The notes under the pieces: generated by a model
What the model was told of the DNA's origin: nothing
What the model saw: only the letters and a program-made list of their open reading frames with translations
Databases searched by the model: none
Assembly: GCF_010727605.1 (NCBI RefSeq)
Contig: NZ_AP022568.1
Coordinates: 5,332,001-5,396,000, forward strand
DNA from: Mycobacterium simiae
GTDB taxonomy: Bacteria; Actinomycetota; Actinomycetes; Mycobacteriales; Mycobacteriaceae
DNA length: 64,000 nucleotides
Direction of reading: 5' to 3'
In this document: in pieces, positions 38,434 to 46,447 of the stretch
Numbering within the stretch: the first letter of the stretch is position 1
Layout: each line of letters opens with the position of its first letter
Made by a program: the position numbers and the translations under genes

Positions 38434-39404
38434 TCGCCGCCGACGACGCGCCCGTCACCAATCGGGTGTGCGCACTGGCCCATATCGACATCCCGATCAT
38501 CCAGGCGCCGATGACCTACATCGCCGGTGCCCAGCTCGCCGCGGCCGTGTCGAACGCGGGCGGCCTGGGGATCATCGAGACGACGTCGGATCAGGGCCGA
38601 GCCGACGTGCAACGCGTGCGCAGCCTCACCGGTGGCGCGGTGGGTGCGAATATTGCACTGCTGTTCAATCGCGACCCCGCGGTCGTGGACCTCCTCGTCG
38701 CCAACGGCATTCGATTCGTCACCACCTCGGCCGGCAGCCCGTCGCTGTTCACCGAGCGGCTGCACGATGCCGGCATCACCGTGTTCCACGTGGTGGGCAC
38801 CCTGGCCGCGGCCAAGAAGGCCGTCGACGCCGGCGTCGACGGGCTGGTGGTCGAGGGCGTCGAGGGTGGCGGCTTCAAGAACCGGTACGGGGCGTCGACG
38901 ATGGTGCTGCTGCCCTTGGTTGCCGCCCATGTCGACGTCCCGATCGTGGCCGCAGGGGGAATCTGCGACGCGCGATCCATGGCGGCGGCTTTCGTGCTGG
39001 GCGCCGAGGCGGTACAGATGGGCACCCGGCTGCTGGCCTCGGCCGATTCCCCGGTGCACGGCAACCTCAAGCAAGCGGTCGTGCGTGCCGACGAGACCGG
39101 GACGGTGTTACTTCCTCTCGACGGCAACCGGATGATGCGTGTCATCCGTACCGCCGCGGCCGAAAAGCTCGATGCCGCAGCCTCTCCCGCGGACGGCGGC
39201 GCCGCGCTGCAACGCGTCGCGCAGCTTTACTTTGACGGCGACATGGACGCCAGCGTGGCCAACACCGGTCAGGTCGCCGGTCGCATCGACGACCTACCGC
39301 CGGCCGCCGAAATCATCAAGCAGACCTGGGCAGGGTGCCGTGAGGTGCTGGCCGCGACGGCGGATCGGCTGCGGCCGGCCCGGCTTAGCTCGGGTGGGTG
39401 TTGA
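38430..39404 (+). CDS. Nitronate monooxygenase (2-nitropropane dioxygenase family)
   Basis: A 324-residue FMN-dependent barrel. PIIQAPMTYIAGAQLAAAVSNAGGLGIIET is the FMN-binding start; DGLVVEGVEGGGFKNRYGASTMVLLPLVAAHVDVPIVAAGGICDARSMAAAFVLGAEAVQMGTRLLAS contains the family's GxxAGGH-like region, here with EGGGFK, and phosphate-binding loop. It oxidises nitroalkanes or nitronates, or acts as an enoyl reductase-like flavoprotein. It is translationally coupled to the NYN gene (ATGA). The 3' end overlaps the convergent lipoprotein gene by 20 bp. Confidence 0.86.
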   Translation: MIAADDAPVTNRVCALAHIDIPIIQAPMTYIAGAQLAAAVSNAGGLGIIETTSDQGRADVQRVRSLTGGAVGANIALLFNRDPAVVDLLVANGIRFVTTSAGSPSLFTERLHDAGITVFHVVGTLAAAKKAVDAGVDGLVVEGVEGGGFKNRYGASTMVLLPLVAAHVDVPIVAAGGICDARSMAAAFVLGAEAVQMGTRLLASADSPVHGNLKQAVVRADETGTVLLPLDGNRMMRVIRTAAAEKLDAAASPADGGAALQRVAQLYFDGDMDASVANTGQVAGRIDDLPPAAEIIKQTWAGCREVLAATADRLRPARLSSGGC

Positions 39405-39696
39405 CGTCGAAATCGACTTCGGCACCCTTGACCCGGGTGATCTTCATGTTCGCGACGTATTCCTTGCCCTCCGGCCCGGTGAAGTGACAGTCGAACTGCA
39501 CACCGACCTTGGCTTCGACACCGGATGGGCAGTGCACGTCGCTGGGATGAAACCCGGTCTGCTTCGAGACGACGTCGACCACCGATTGTGCTGCGCCGTC
39601 GGGCTTGACGGTCGTCTTGCTGCTGCAGCCGATCGCGAGGACACCCATCAGGCCCACGGTCACGGCCGCCGTGGCGGCCTGGGCGATACGCATCAT
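39385..39696 (-). CDS. DUF4333-type lipoprotein
   Basis: A 103-residue exported lipoprotein. After MMRIAQAATAAVTVGLMGVLAIGC the lipobox Cys is followed by SSKTTVKPDGAAQSVVDVVSKQTGFHPSDVHCPSGVEAKVGVQFDCHFTG, with two mature Cys residues forming a likely disulfide, and a YVANMKITRVKGAEVDFDVNTHPS end. DUF4333 proteins are common in mycobacterial envelopes; function unknown. Start ATG 39696. Its 3' end overlaps the convergent nitronate-monooxygenase gene by 20 bp. Confidence 0.85.
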   Translation of the reverse strand: MMRIAQAATAAVTVGLMGVLAIGCSSKTTVKPDGAAQSVVDVVSKQTGFHPSDVHCPSGVEAKVGVQFDCHFTGPEGKEYVANMKITRVKGAEVDFDVNTHPS

Positions 39697-40228
39697 TGCG
39701 CGAATACTCCTTTTTGCCGTGCCCGAAGCGAATGCGTCGGGAAGCGACAAGGCTAACACGTCGTTGGACTTACTCCACAGCTCATCGGCATATGTGGCCT
39801 TGCACTGCAAACAAATATTTGCCGTGTTGAGTGCGCCAGGGCAAATTGCAGTGACCGCGATGGCGCCCGGGTGCATGGCACATTGGCTGCGGGCGGAGGC
39901 ATTGACAAGCAACCCCGCCGGACTCACCTTGTTCTCGACTACCCCTGGGCCGGGGACCCGGCGGTATCGATTTCCGGACTACGCGTTCCACTGCGAGAAC
40001 ACCACCGACGGCGGCACCAGGCGATCGGGTTTTCTCATGCTCAACGGCCACTGAAGTTCTCGCGGCGAAAGAACTTTCGCCGTCGCCGCGCCCGGATGCC
40101 CTGGCGACGGCCCGGGGGTCTGCTGGCTGCCGTTCACATTGACACCGACCTGAGCCGCGCTACTGTGCCGAGACATGGTCGGGCACGACGGCGACGGTTA
40201 CATTGATGTCGTTGAGCGCAGGAAAAAC
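39697..40228. other. 532-bp intergenic region, palindrome at 40063-40082
   Basis: No convincing gene. Frames on both strands read as low-quality composition. 40063-40082 is CGGCGAAAG-aa-CTTTCGCCG, a perfect 9-bp inverted repeat with a 2-base spacer, better suited to a dimeric repressor than to a hairpin loop. A weaker GCAAA...TTTGC repeat with an AAATATTT core lies at 39807-39822. DNA between 39750 and 39830 is less GC-rich than its neighbours. Confidence 0.5.
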
Positions 40229-41878
40229 ATGACCATCCCGACCGGAGAGTTCCCCACTGAATCCCGCGCGTCCTACGACGCGGGTCCCGTCGACACTCCC
40301 CTGCTCGACGAGACGATTGGTGCGAACCTCGAACGCACCGCGCTGCGTTACCCCACCGTCGAAGCGCTCGTCGACGTCGCCGGCGCCCGGCGATGGACCT
40401 ACGCGGCACTCAACGCCGACATTGACCGGCTGGCCCGCGCGCTGCTGGCCGTGGGCGTACAACGCGGCGACCGGGTCGGAATCTGGTCGCCGAGTTGTCC
40501 GGAATGGACCATGCTGCAGTACGCCACCGCCAAGGTCGGCGCGATCCTGGTCACGGTCAACCCCGCATATCGCACGCATGAGTTGTCGCACACCCTCAGC
40601 GATTCCGGTGTTCGACTGCTGGTGTCGGCGACGACGTTCAAGACATCCGACTACCGGCGGATGGTCTGCCAGGTACGGTCCCAGATTCCCGGCTTGTCCG
40701 ACGTCGTGTTTTTAGGCACCGATGACTGGACACGATTACAGCTGCGCGCCGAGGAGGTGACCGACGCCGAATTGCGGTGTCGGATGGCAGCCTTGGACCC
40801 CCGCGACCCAGTCAACATCCAATACACCTCGGGCACAACCGGTTCCCCCAAAGGGGCCACGCTGTCACACCGCAACATCCTCAATAACGGTTACTTCGTC
40901 ACCGAATGCATTGGGCTGCGGGCCGGGGATCGCCTCTGCATCCCGGTCCCGTTTTATCACTGCTTCGGCATGGTGATGGGCAATCTGGGCTGCACCACTC
41001 ACGGTGCCACCATGGTGATTCCGGCGCCCGGATTTGACCCCGCCGCCACGCTAGCGGCGATCGAAAAGGAGCGCTGCACAGCCCTTTACGGCGTGCCGAC
41101 GATGTTCATCGCGATGCTTAGTCACCCCACCTTGGGTGCGCGAGACGTGTCGTCGCTGCGTACCGGGATCATGGCGGGAGCGACCTGTCCGGTGGAGCTG
41201 ATGAGGCGCTGCATCGACGAGCTCAACCTGTCGGAGCTGTCGATCGCCTACGGCATGACGGAAACCTCTCCGGTGTCGTGCCAAACCCGGATCGACGACG
41301 ACCTCGCGCATCGCACCACGACGGTGGGGCGGGCTCACCCGCATGTCGAGATCAAGATCATCGACCCGGGCAGCGGCGAGGTAGTCGCTCGCGGACAGCC
41401 GGGCGAACTGTGCACGCGCGGCTACTCGGTGATGCTCGGCTACTGGCACGACGACGAGAAGACCCGCCAGGCAATCGATCCCGACGGCTGGATGCACACC
41501 GGAGACCTCGCAGTCATGCACGACGACGGCTATTGCGCGATCGTCGGGCGCATCAAGGACGTCATCATCCGCGGTGGCGAAAATGTGTACCCGCGGGAGA
41601 TCGAAGATTTTCTGCATACCCATCCCGATGTCGACGCCGCGCAGGTGGTCGGCGTGCCCGACCCCAAGTACGGCGAAGAAGTCTGCGCCTGGATCAGGAT
41701 GCGGCCGGGGCGCCGGCCCCTGGACGCCGACTCCGTGCAGGCGTTTTGCGCGGGGAACCTCGCGCACCACAAGATTCCCCGCTACGTCCGCGTCGTCGAC
41801 GAATTCCCGATGACGGCCACCGGCAAGGTGCGCAAAGTCGAGATGCGGGACGAAATGGTGCGGTTGCTGGGCCTGTAA
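40229..41878 (+). CDS. fadD35: Fatty-acid-CoA ligase (FadD35-like)
   Basis: A 549-residue acyl-CoA synthetase, by sequence and length (about 547) closest to M. tuberculosis FadD35. The AMP-binding signature is YTSGTTGSPKGATLSHRNILNN; IAYGMTETSPVSCQ, GWMHTGDLAVMHDDGY and GRIKDVIIRGGENVYPREIEDFLHTHPDV form the later motifs, and FPMTATGKVRKVEMR holds the catalytic Lys of the C-terminal domain. It activates a medium- or long-chain acid to acyl-CoA. ATG 40229 follows an AGGAAAAAC ribosome site. A palindrome lies 147 bp upstream. Confidence 0.88.
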   Translation: MTIPTGEFPTESRASYDAGPVDTPLLDETIGANLERTALRYPTVEALVDVAGARRWTYAALNADIDRLARALLAVGVQRGDRVGIWSPSCPEWTMLQYATAKVGAILVTVNPAYRTHELSHTLSDSGVRLLVSATTFKTSDYRRMVCQVRSQIPGLSDVVFLGTDDWTRLQLRAEEVTDAELRCRMAALDPRDPVNIQYTSGTTGSPKGATLSHRNILNNGYFVTECIGLRAGDRLCIPVPFYHCFGMVMGNLGCTTHGATMVIPAPGFDPAATLAAIEKERCTALYGVPTMFIAMLSHPTLGARDVSSLRTGIMAGATCPVELMRRCIDELNLSELSIAYGMTETSPVSCQTRIDDDLAHRTTTVGRAHPHVEIKIIDPGSGEVVARGQPGELCTRGYSVMLGYWHDDEKTRQAIDPDGWMHTGDLAVMHDDGYCAIVGRIKDVIIRGGENVYPREIEDFLHTHPDVDAAQVVGVPDPKYGEEVCAWIRMRPGRRPLDADSVQAFCAGNLAHHKIPRYVRVVDEFPMTATGKVRKVEMRDEMVRLLGL

Positions 41879-42009
41879 GCCGCGGGTCAGCCCGGCGCGT
41901 CCCAGTGCAGCGCACCGTCATTGGCGAGACATCTGTCGGGCCGTTCGGCGTTTAGCACTGGTGTCGGGGTCGTCGAGTCTGGTTTGCCAGCACCGGCCGA
42001 TTGACACTT

Positions 42010-42045
42010 TGTCTGGTGGCAGACATTATTGTCTGGTGGCTGACA
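42010..42045. promoter_or_regulatory. Tandem MarR operator sites
   Basis: Two copies 20 bp apart of the same element: TGTCTG-gtgg-CAGACA (42010-42025, perfect) and TGTCTG-gtgg-CTGACA (42030-42045, one mismatched pair). The second ends 2 bp before the ATG of the MarR gene, so bound protein would cover the translation start region. This spacing is close to two helical turns. Confidence 0.7.
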
Positions 42046-42047
42046 AA

Positions 42048-42494
42048 ATGGGTGCGGCTCACCATGACACGGTCGGTGCGTGGGCAAAGCGCTGTTACCT
42101 CGCGGCCCGTGCAGCCATGGAGGACTTGTTACGGCCTTACGACCTCGGCGCGACCCAGTGGTATGTGCTGTACCAACTAGTGCACGCCGGACCCACCCGG
42201 CAGCGGGAGCTGCAACGCATTCTTCAGGTCGAGCGTGCGACGCTGAGCGCCGTCGTTGTCACTCTGGCGCGCAAGCAACTCGTCGAGCAGATCCCCGACA
42301 GCGTCGATCATCGACAAAAACTGCTGCGTCTCACAGCAATGGGTGAAGCGTTGTGGCGCAAGCTGCCCGACCTGACCCGACTGCATTCCGTGGCCTTCGG
42401 CGGGATCGACGCTGATGACATCGAGGTCGCTATCCGAGTGTTGCGCACCGCCACCGAGCGACTCGAACGACGAACAGTAAAGGAAATTTTATGA
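42048..42494 (+). CDS. MarR-family transcriptional regulator
   Basis: A 148-residue winged-helix regulator. WAKRCYLAARAAMEDLLRPYDLGATQWYVLYQLVHAGPTRQRELQRILQVERATLSAVVVTLARKQLVEQIPDSVDHRQKLLRLTAMGEAL is a typical MarR DNA-binding core and wing (DxRxK-like). ATG 42048 or GTG 42036; the latter lies inside the second operator. Its TGA overlaps the ATG of the epimerase (ATGA). Autoregulation through the tandem sites upstream is likely. Confidence 0.87.
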   Translation: MGAAHHDTVGAWAKRCYLAARAAMEDLLRPYDLGATQWYVLYQLVHAGPTRQRELQRILQVERATLSAVVVTLARKQLVEQIPDSVDHRQKLLRLTAMGEALWRKLPDLTRLHSVAFGGIDADDIEVAIRVLRTATERLERRTVKEIL

Positions 42495-43306
42495 AGGTCC
42501 TGGTGACGGGTGCGACCGGCTTGGTAGGTGCCCGACTGCTGCCCCGTCTCGCCGAAGCCGGCCACGACTGCCGCGCTTTGGTCCGTCGGCCTGGGTCGGT
42601 GCCACCTGACGTGACAGAGGTGATCGGAGACCTCTGCGACTGTGAGTCGCTCGCGGCGGCAGTGCGCGGTGTCGAAGCGATCGTCCATCTCGCCGCCGTG
42701 TTCCGCACCGCGGACACCGACCTGATGTGGAAGACGAACCTGGATGGGACCGCCAACCTCATCGCGGCAGCGCAGCAGCACGCGCCCGGTACGCGCCTGA
42801 TCATGGCGAGCACCGCGCACGTCTACAACGCTGACAGCACGCGTCCGGGCCGCGAGGACGACCCCGTCGACCCGAAGCAGGCCTACCCGGCAAGCAAGCT
42901 CGCCGCCGAGAACGCCCTGCGCAGCAGCGATCTCACCTGGACGATCCAGCGTTACGGCTTCGTCTACGGCGACGGCGACGGTCACCTGGAGTCGCTGCCC
43001 GCACATGCCGCGAACGCCGGGATGCATCCGGCGCAGCGAATGAGCCTCGTTCATCACCGCGACATCGCGACCGCGACCCGTCTCGCACTCACCGGAGCCT
43101 GGGACGGCCGCATCGTGAACATCACCGATGAAGCGCCGACGTCACTCTATGAACTCGTCGAGATTGCCGGCGGCGCCATGGATCCATCGTCGCGGGCACT
43201 AGAGCATCCTTGGCATCTGCACATGAACGGTGCACTCGCGCGCCGGCTCGGCTTCCGGCCGAGCGTGCGCACCATCCACCACGCGATCGAACAAAAGGTG
43301 ATGTGA
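42491..43306 (+). CDS. NAD-dependent epimerase/dehydratase family protein
   Basis: A 271-residue extended SDR. MKVLVTGATGLVGARLLPRLAEAGHDCRALVRRP binds the nucleotide; IVHLAAVFRTADTDLMWKTNLDGTANLIAAAQ, MASTAHVYNADS and AYPASKLAAEN give the Ser/Thr and Tyr-x3-Lys residues. The MarR gene directly upstream overlaps it by 4 bp, so the enzyme is likely the regulator's target. The ligand sensed by MarR and the substrate are unknown. No cytotoxin or antibiotic gene sits nearby. Confidence 0.85.
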   Translation: MKVLVTGATGLVGARLLPRLAEAGHDCRALVRRPGSVPPDVTEVIGDLCDCESLAAAVRGVEAIVHLAAVFRTADTDLMWKTNLDGTANLIAAAQQHAPGTRLIMASTAHVYNADSTRPGREDDPVDPKQAYPASKLAAENALRSSDLTWTIQRYGFVYGDGDGHLESLPAHAANAGMHPAQRMSLVHHRDIATATRLALTGAWDGRIVNITDEAPTSLYELVEIAGGAMDPSSRALEHPWHLHMNGALARRLGFRPSVRTIHHAIEQKVM

Positions 43307-43478
43307 GATGTTTCCGGGTAGCACTGGCCTGCTGCTGATGAATGACTGTTGTTAGCGGACGTTCTTAGGCTTATTTCGTCAGAACGGTTATCTCGCAATG
43401 AATACGCCCAACGAGCCGCGGGGGTGCAACGACCGATCGTGGTCGCCCACCCTGGCTGACCTAAACCGTGCCGGAATT

Positions 43479-43566
43479 TGTGCGGAGAAGCTTGCGCCCT
43501 TCCCGGTGACGGCCACCGGGAAGGGCGCAAGGTCGAGATGCGAGATGAATGGTGCGGCTACTGGGG
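43479..43566 (+). pseudogene. 3' remnant of an acyl-CoA synthetase gene
   Basis: Reads CAEKLAPFPVTATGK and, with two single-base deletions, RKVEMRDE-VR-LLG, matching the end of the FadD35-like protein encoded at 40229 (FPMTATGKVRKVEMRDEMVRLLGL) at most positions. At the DNA level the match runs from cccttcccggtgacggccac to ctactgggg. The rest of the gene is missing. This is a decayed fadD end, not a coding gene. Confidence 0.6.
43491..43531. terminator. Perfect 18-bp hairpin between convergent genes
   Basis: Two 18-base arms (43491-43508 and 43514-43531) are perfectly complementary around a 5-base loop acggc. It stands between the epimerase and tpx gene ends and can terminate both transcripts. 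It overlaps the fadD remnant, whose conserved catalytic-Lys codons form its right arm. Confidence 0.7.
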
Positions 43567-43584
43567 TCGCTCGCCCCAACCGGG

Positions 43585-44079
43585 TCAGCTCAACGCGGCC
43601 AGCGCCGCGTCGTAGTCGGGCTCCTCGGCGATCTCGGGCACCAGCTGGCTGTACGCAACGTTTCCGTCGGCGCCGATCACCACAACCGCTCGACCGAGCA
43701 GGCCGGCCATCGGTCCGTCCGCGATCGTGATGCCGTAGTCCTCGCCGAAACTGTCGCGGAATGCCGAGGCGGTGGTGACGTTCTCGATACCCTCCGCGCC
43801 GCAGAACCGCTTCTGCGCGAACGGCAGATCCTTGGACACGCACACCACCGATGCGCCACTGGCGGCGGCACGCTCATTGAATTTCCGCACGCTCGTCGCG
43901 CAGACTGGGGTGTCGACGGAAGGAAAGATGTTGAGCAGCACCGATTTTCCATTGAATTGATCGCTGGTGACCGCGCCGAGGTCGACGCCGGTCAGGTTGA
44001 AGGCCGGGGCTTTGGAGCCGACAGCGGGAAGCTCGCCGACGGTGTTGATCGCATTTCCACGCAGGGTTATCTGTGCCAT
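43585..44079 (-). CDS. tpx: Thiol peroxidase Tpx
   Basis: A 164-residue atypical 2-Cys peroxiredoxin. FPSVDTPVCATSV holds the peroxidatic Cys60, and RFCGAEG the resolving Cys93; Cys80 (VVCVSKDLPFAQ) is conserved as in the M. tuberculosis enzyme. It reduces H2O2 and alkyl hydroperoxides with thioredoxin. ATG 44079 is the natural start. The divergent regulator gene begins 110 bp away. Length and sequence match mycobacterial Tpx (Rv1932). Confidence 0.95.
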   Translation of the reverse strand: MAQITLRGNAINTVGELPAVGSKAPAFNLTGVDLGAVTSDQFNGKSVLLNIFPSVDTPVCATSVRKFNERAAASGASVVCVSKDLPFAQKRFCGAEGIENVTTASAFRDSFGEDYGITIADGPMAGLLGRAVVVIGADGNVAYSQLVPEIAEEPDYDAALAALS

Positions 44080-44189
44080 GCATACAGTCTGCCAAGCCCC
44101 CTCGCGTGGCCTCGGGTCAGGTCCTGCATGTCCTAATTCGTGGGGTACTAGGCCTAGACGCCACGACCGGTTCGGCCAACACTGAGTTC

Positions 44190-45140
44190 ATGGTTCGCAA
44201 GGTCGTGCTCGTCGGCTTCCCGGGCGTGCAGGCACTGGACGTGATCGGGCCACATGACGTGTTCAGCGGGGCAGCGCTGCTGGCTGGCGGTGGTTATGAC
44301 GTCGTGGTGGCCTCAGTCGGTGGCCAGCCGATCAGCGCCGGGACCGGCCTGGCATTTGTCGGGGCGCCGCTGCCGGATCCCGACGGGGATATCGACACCG
44401 TTGTGCTGCCCGGTGGCGCCGGCGTCGACGCCGCCCGCCACGACCCCGATCTCATCGGGTGGATCAAGGCCGTCGCGGGCAGCGCGCGGCGCATCGTGAC
44501 CGTCTGCACCGGTGCCTTTCTCGCGGCCGAGGCCGGGCTGCTGGACGGCTGCCGCGTCACCACGCACTGGGCCTTCGCGGACCGGTTGGCCCGCGAGTTC
44601 CCCATCGTCGAGGTCGACCCGGAACCGATCTTCGTGCGGAGCTCCGAGGGGGTCTGGACGGCCGCCGGCGTCGCTGCGGGCATCGATCTGGCCCTCTCCT
44701 TGGTCGAGGACGACCACGGCACGGAGATCGCGCAGACGGTCGCCCGCTGGATGGTGCTGTACCTGCGCCGGCCCGGCGGGCAGACCCAATTCGCCGCGCC
44801 GGTGTGGATTCCCCGCGCCAAGCGGCCCTGCATTCGCGAGGTGCAGGAGGCCATCGAGGCGCAACCGGGCGCTGCGCACAGCATCGGCGATCTGGCGCGA
44901 CTGGCGACGATGAGTCCGCGTCATTTCACCCGGCTTTTCACCGAGGAGGTCGGCGAGGCGCCCGGCCAGTACGTCGAACGCGTCCGTACCGAAGCGGCGC
45001 GCCGCCAACTGGAAGAGACCGACGACACCGTCGTCGCGATCGCGGCCCGCTGCGGATTCGGCACCGCGGAAACCATGCGGCGCAACTTCATTCGCCGCGT
45101 GGGCGTTTCGCCGGACCAGTACCGAAAGACGTTTGCCTGA
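44190..45140 (+). CDS. GlxA-type AraC-family regulator with DJ-1/PfpI-like domain
   Basis: A 316-residue two-domain regulator. The N-terminal part (VRKVVLVGFPGVQALDVIGPHDVFSGAALL, TVCTGAFLAAEAGLLDGCRVTTHWA) is a DJ-1/PfpI-like sensor fold with an elbow Cys in VCTGAF. The C-terminal 90 residues are an AraC DNA-binding domain, EAQPGAAHSIGDLARLATMSPRHFTRLFTEEVGEAPGQYVERVRTEAARRQLEETDDTVVAIAARCGFGTAETMRRNF. Its M. tuberculosis counterpart appears to be Rv1931c, next to tpx and a DJ-1 gene as here. ATG 44190. Confidence 0.87.
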   Translation: MVRKVVLVGFPGVQALDVIGPHDVFSGAALLAGGGYDVVVASVGGQPISAGTGLAFVGAPLPDPDGDIDTVVLPGGAGVDAARHDPDLIGWIKAVAGSARRIVTVCTGAFLAAEAGLLDGCRVTTHWAFADRLAREFPIVEVDPEPIFVRSSEGVWTAAGVAAGIDLALSLVEDDHGTEIAQTVARWMVLYLRRPGGQTQFAAPVWIPRAKRPCIREVQEAIEAQPGAAHSIGDLARLATMSPRHFTRLFTEEVGEAPGQYVERVRTEAARRQLEETDDTVVAIAARCGFGTAETMRRNFIRRVGVSPDQYRKTFA

Positions 45141-45169
45141 TCCCGGGCAGATCGGAAAGGACCGCACCG

Positions 45170-45913
45170 ATGACACAGATCGCTATCGTGACCTACCCCG
45201 GATTCACCGCCCTGGACATGATCGGCCCGTATGAGGTGCTGCGCAACCTGCCGGACGCCGAGGTGCGATTCGTCTGGCATCAAGCCGGCCCGATCACCGC
45301 CGACTCCGGCGTGTTGGTCGTCGGCGCCACCCATGCGCTGGCCGAAACGCCTGCGCCCGACCTAGTGCTGGTGCCTGGCGGGCCCTCGACGCCGGTGCAC
45401 GCCCGCGACGAGGTGCTGCTGGACTGGTTGCGCGCGGTGCACCGGACCGCGCGCTGGACGGCGTCGGTGTGCTCGGGTTCGGTGATTCTGGCCGCGGCCG
45501 GTCTGCTCGACGGGCGGCGTGCGACGTCGCATTGGCTGGCGTTACCCCTGCTCAAGGGATTCGGCGTCACCGCGGTTGGCGACGAGCGGGTGGTGCGTGA
45601 GGGCGACGTCGTGACCAGCGCGGGCGTGTCCGCGGGACTCGACCTGGCGTTCTGGTTGGCCGGTGAGCTTGCAGGCCAGGGACGGGCCAAGGCGATCCAG
45701 CTCGCGCTCGAATATGACCCGCAGCCGCCGTTCGACTCAGGTCACCTATCGAAGGCCTCGGCCGCCACCAAAGCGACTGCTACCGCGCTGCTTTCCCGCG
45801 ACAGTGCCAAGCCGGCCAACCTCAAGGCGACGGCGATGCTCGCCTGGGACCAGGCCCTGACGGCGGTTCGCTCCCGCGGACGCAAGCGACAATCGAAACT
45901 GTCGTCGGCTTAG
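45170..45913 (+). CDS. DJ-1/PfpI family protein
   Basis: A 247-residue protein of the DJ-1/PfpI (isonitrile hydratase-like) group. MTQIAIVTYPGFTALDMIGPYEVLRNLPDAEVRFVWHQAGPI, ADSGVLVVGATHALAETPAPDLVLVPGGPS and TASVCSGSVILAAAGLLDGRRATSHW give the fold with the elbow Cys in VCSGS. A Lys/Arg-rich tail follows. GGAAAGG precedes ATG 45170. It lies 29 bp after the regulator and probably shares its transcript. The last 4 bp overlap the convergent NTF2-like gene. Confidence 0.88.
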   Translation: MTQIAIVTYPGFTALDMIGPYEVLRNLPDAEVRFVWHQAGPITADSGVLVVGATHALAETPAPDLVLVPGGPSTPVHARDEVLLDWLRAVHRTARWTASVCSGSVILAAAGLLDGRRATSHWLALPLLKGFGVTAVGDERVVREGDVVTSAGVSAGLDLAFWLAGELAGQGRAKAIQLALEYDPQPPFDSGHLSKASAATKATATALLSRDSAKPANLKATAMLAWDQALTAVRSRGRKRQSKLSSA

Positions 45914-46389
45914 GTCGGGTTCGGCTGCAGGAATTCCGTCGACGCGAACTGCCCACCGGCCTGCATCCAGGCCGTGACAGCACTCGGCGCGTCGCGGTTG
46001 GGGTTGTAGATGTCCTCTTCGCTCGAGAACAGGCCGTCGCCGGCGTAGACGAGGCGAGTCCAATTGGGGAACCAAAACGGTTCCCCGTCGGGGTCGGTCG
46101 GGTGATCGAGCAGGTTCTTGATCATCATCACGACGGCGTCGTTGTCCTCGTCGTACGCGATCCAATCGCTGGGAAATCGCATGTGCGGGAACGGCGCCAT
46201 GACGGCAACGATCCAATCGCGCACCGCTTCGCGCCCGTGAAAGACCCCGTAGTGGTGTTCGATATAGATAACGTCCTCGGTGAATAGATCCGCGAAAGGC
46301 GCCCAGTCGCCGGAGGCGCTGCACCCGTCCGTCACAGTTGTGTAGCGCGCGACGGCCTGCTCGATTTCGGCCCTGCTGAACTTGCCCAT
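45910..46389 (-). CDS. NTF2-like (SnoaL/nuclear transport factor 2) family protein
   Basis: A 159-residue cone-shaped alpha+beta protein. MGKFSRAEIEQAVARYTTVTDGCSASGDWAPFADLFTEDVIYIEHHYGVFHGREAVRDWIVAVM is the SnoaL/NTF2 pattern; the remaining strands include AVVMMIKNLLDHPTDPDGEPFWFPNWTRLVYAGDG. Members are ketosteroid isomerases, hydratases or dehydratases. ATG 46389 starts 59 bp from the divergent SDR, with a KstR-like box between. A steroid or aromatic substrate is possible by that context only. Confidence 0.82.
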   Translation of the reverse strand: MGKFSRAEIEQAVARYTTVTDGCSASGDWAPFADLFTEDVIYIEHHYGVFHGREAVRDWIVAVMAPFPHMRFPSDWIAYDEDNDAVVMMIKNLLDHPTDPDGEPFWFPNWTRLVYAGDGLFSSEEDIYNPNRDAPSAVTAWMQAGGQFASTEFLQPNPT

Positions 46390-46400
46390 AGCGGACACAC

Positions 46401-46414
46401 TAGAACGTGTTCTG
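46401..46414. promoter_or_regulatory. KstR-like box between divergent genes
   Basis: TAGAACGTGTTCTG, with a perfect AGAAC-gt-GTTCT palindrome (46402-46413). It fits the mycobacterial cholesterol-regulator KstR consensus TnnAACnnGTTnnA at all but the last position. It lies between the NTF2-like gene and the SDR gene, 12 bp from the first start and 34 bp from the second. Confidence 0.65.
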
Positions 46415-46447
46415 ATTTTGCGTGGCCGGTCTGACGAGGGAGATCGA

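Noticed and set aside
37572..39074. A 500-codon minus-strand frame opposite the hydrolase, NYN and nitronate monooxygenase genes
   Set aside because: The translation is low-complexity Arg/Gly/His text with no recognisable domain, while three motif-bearing genes occupy the other strand.
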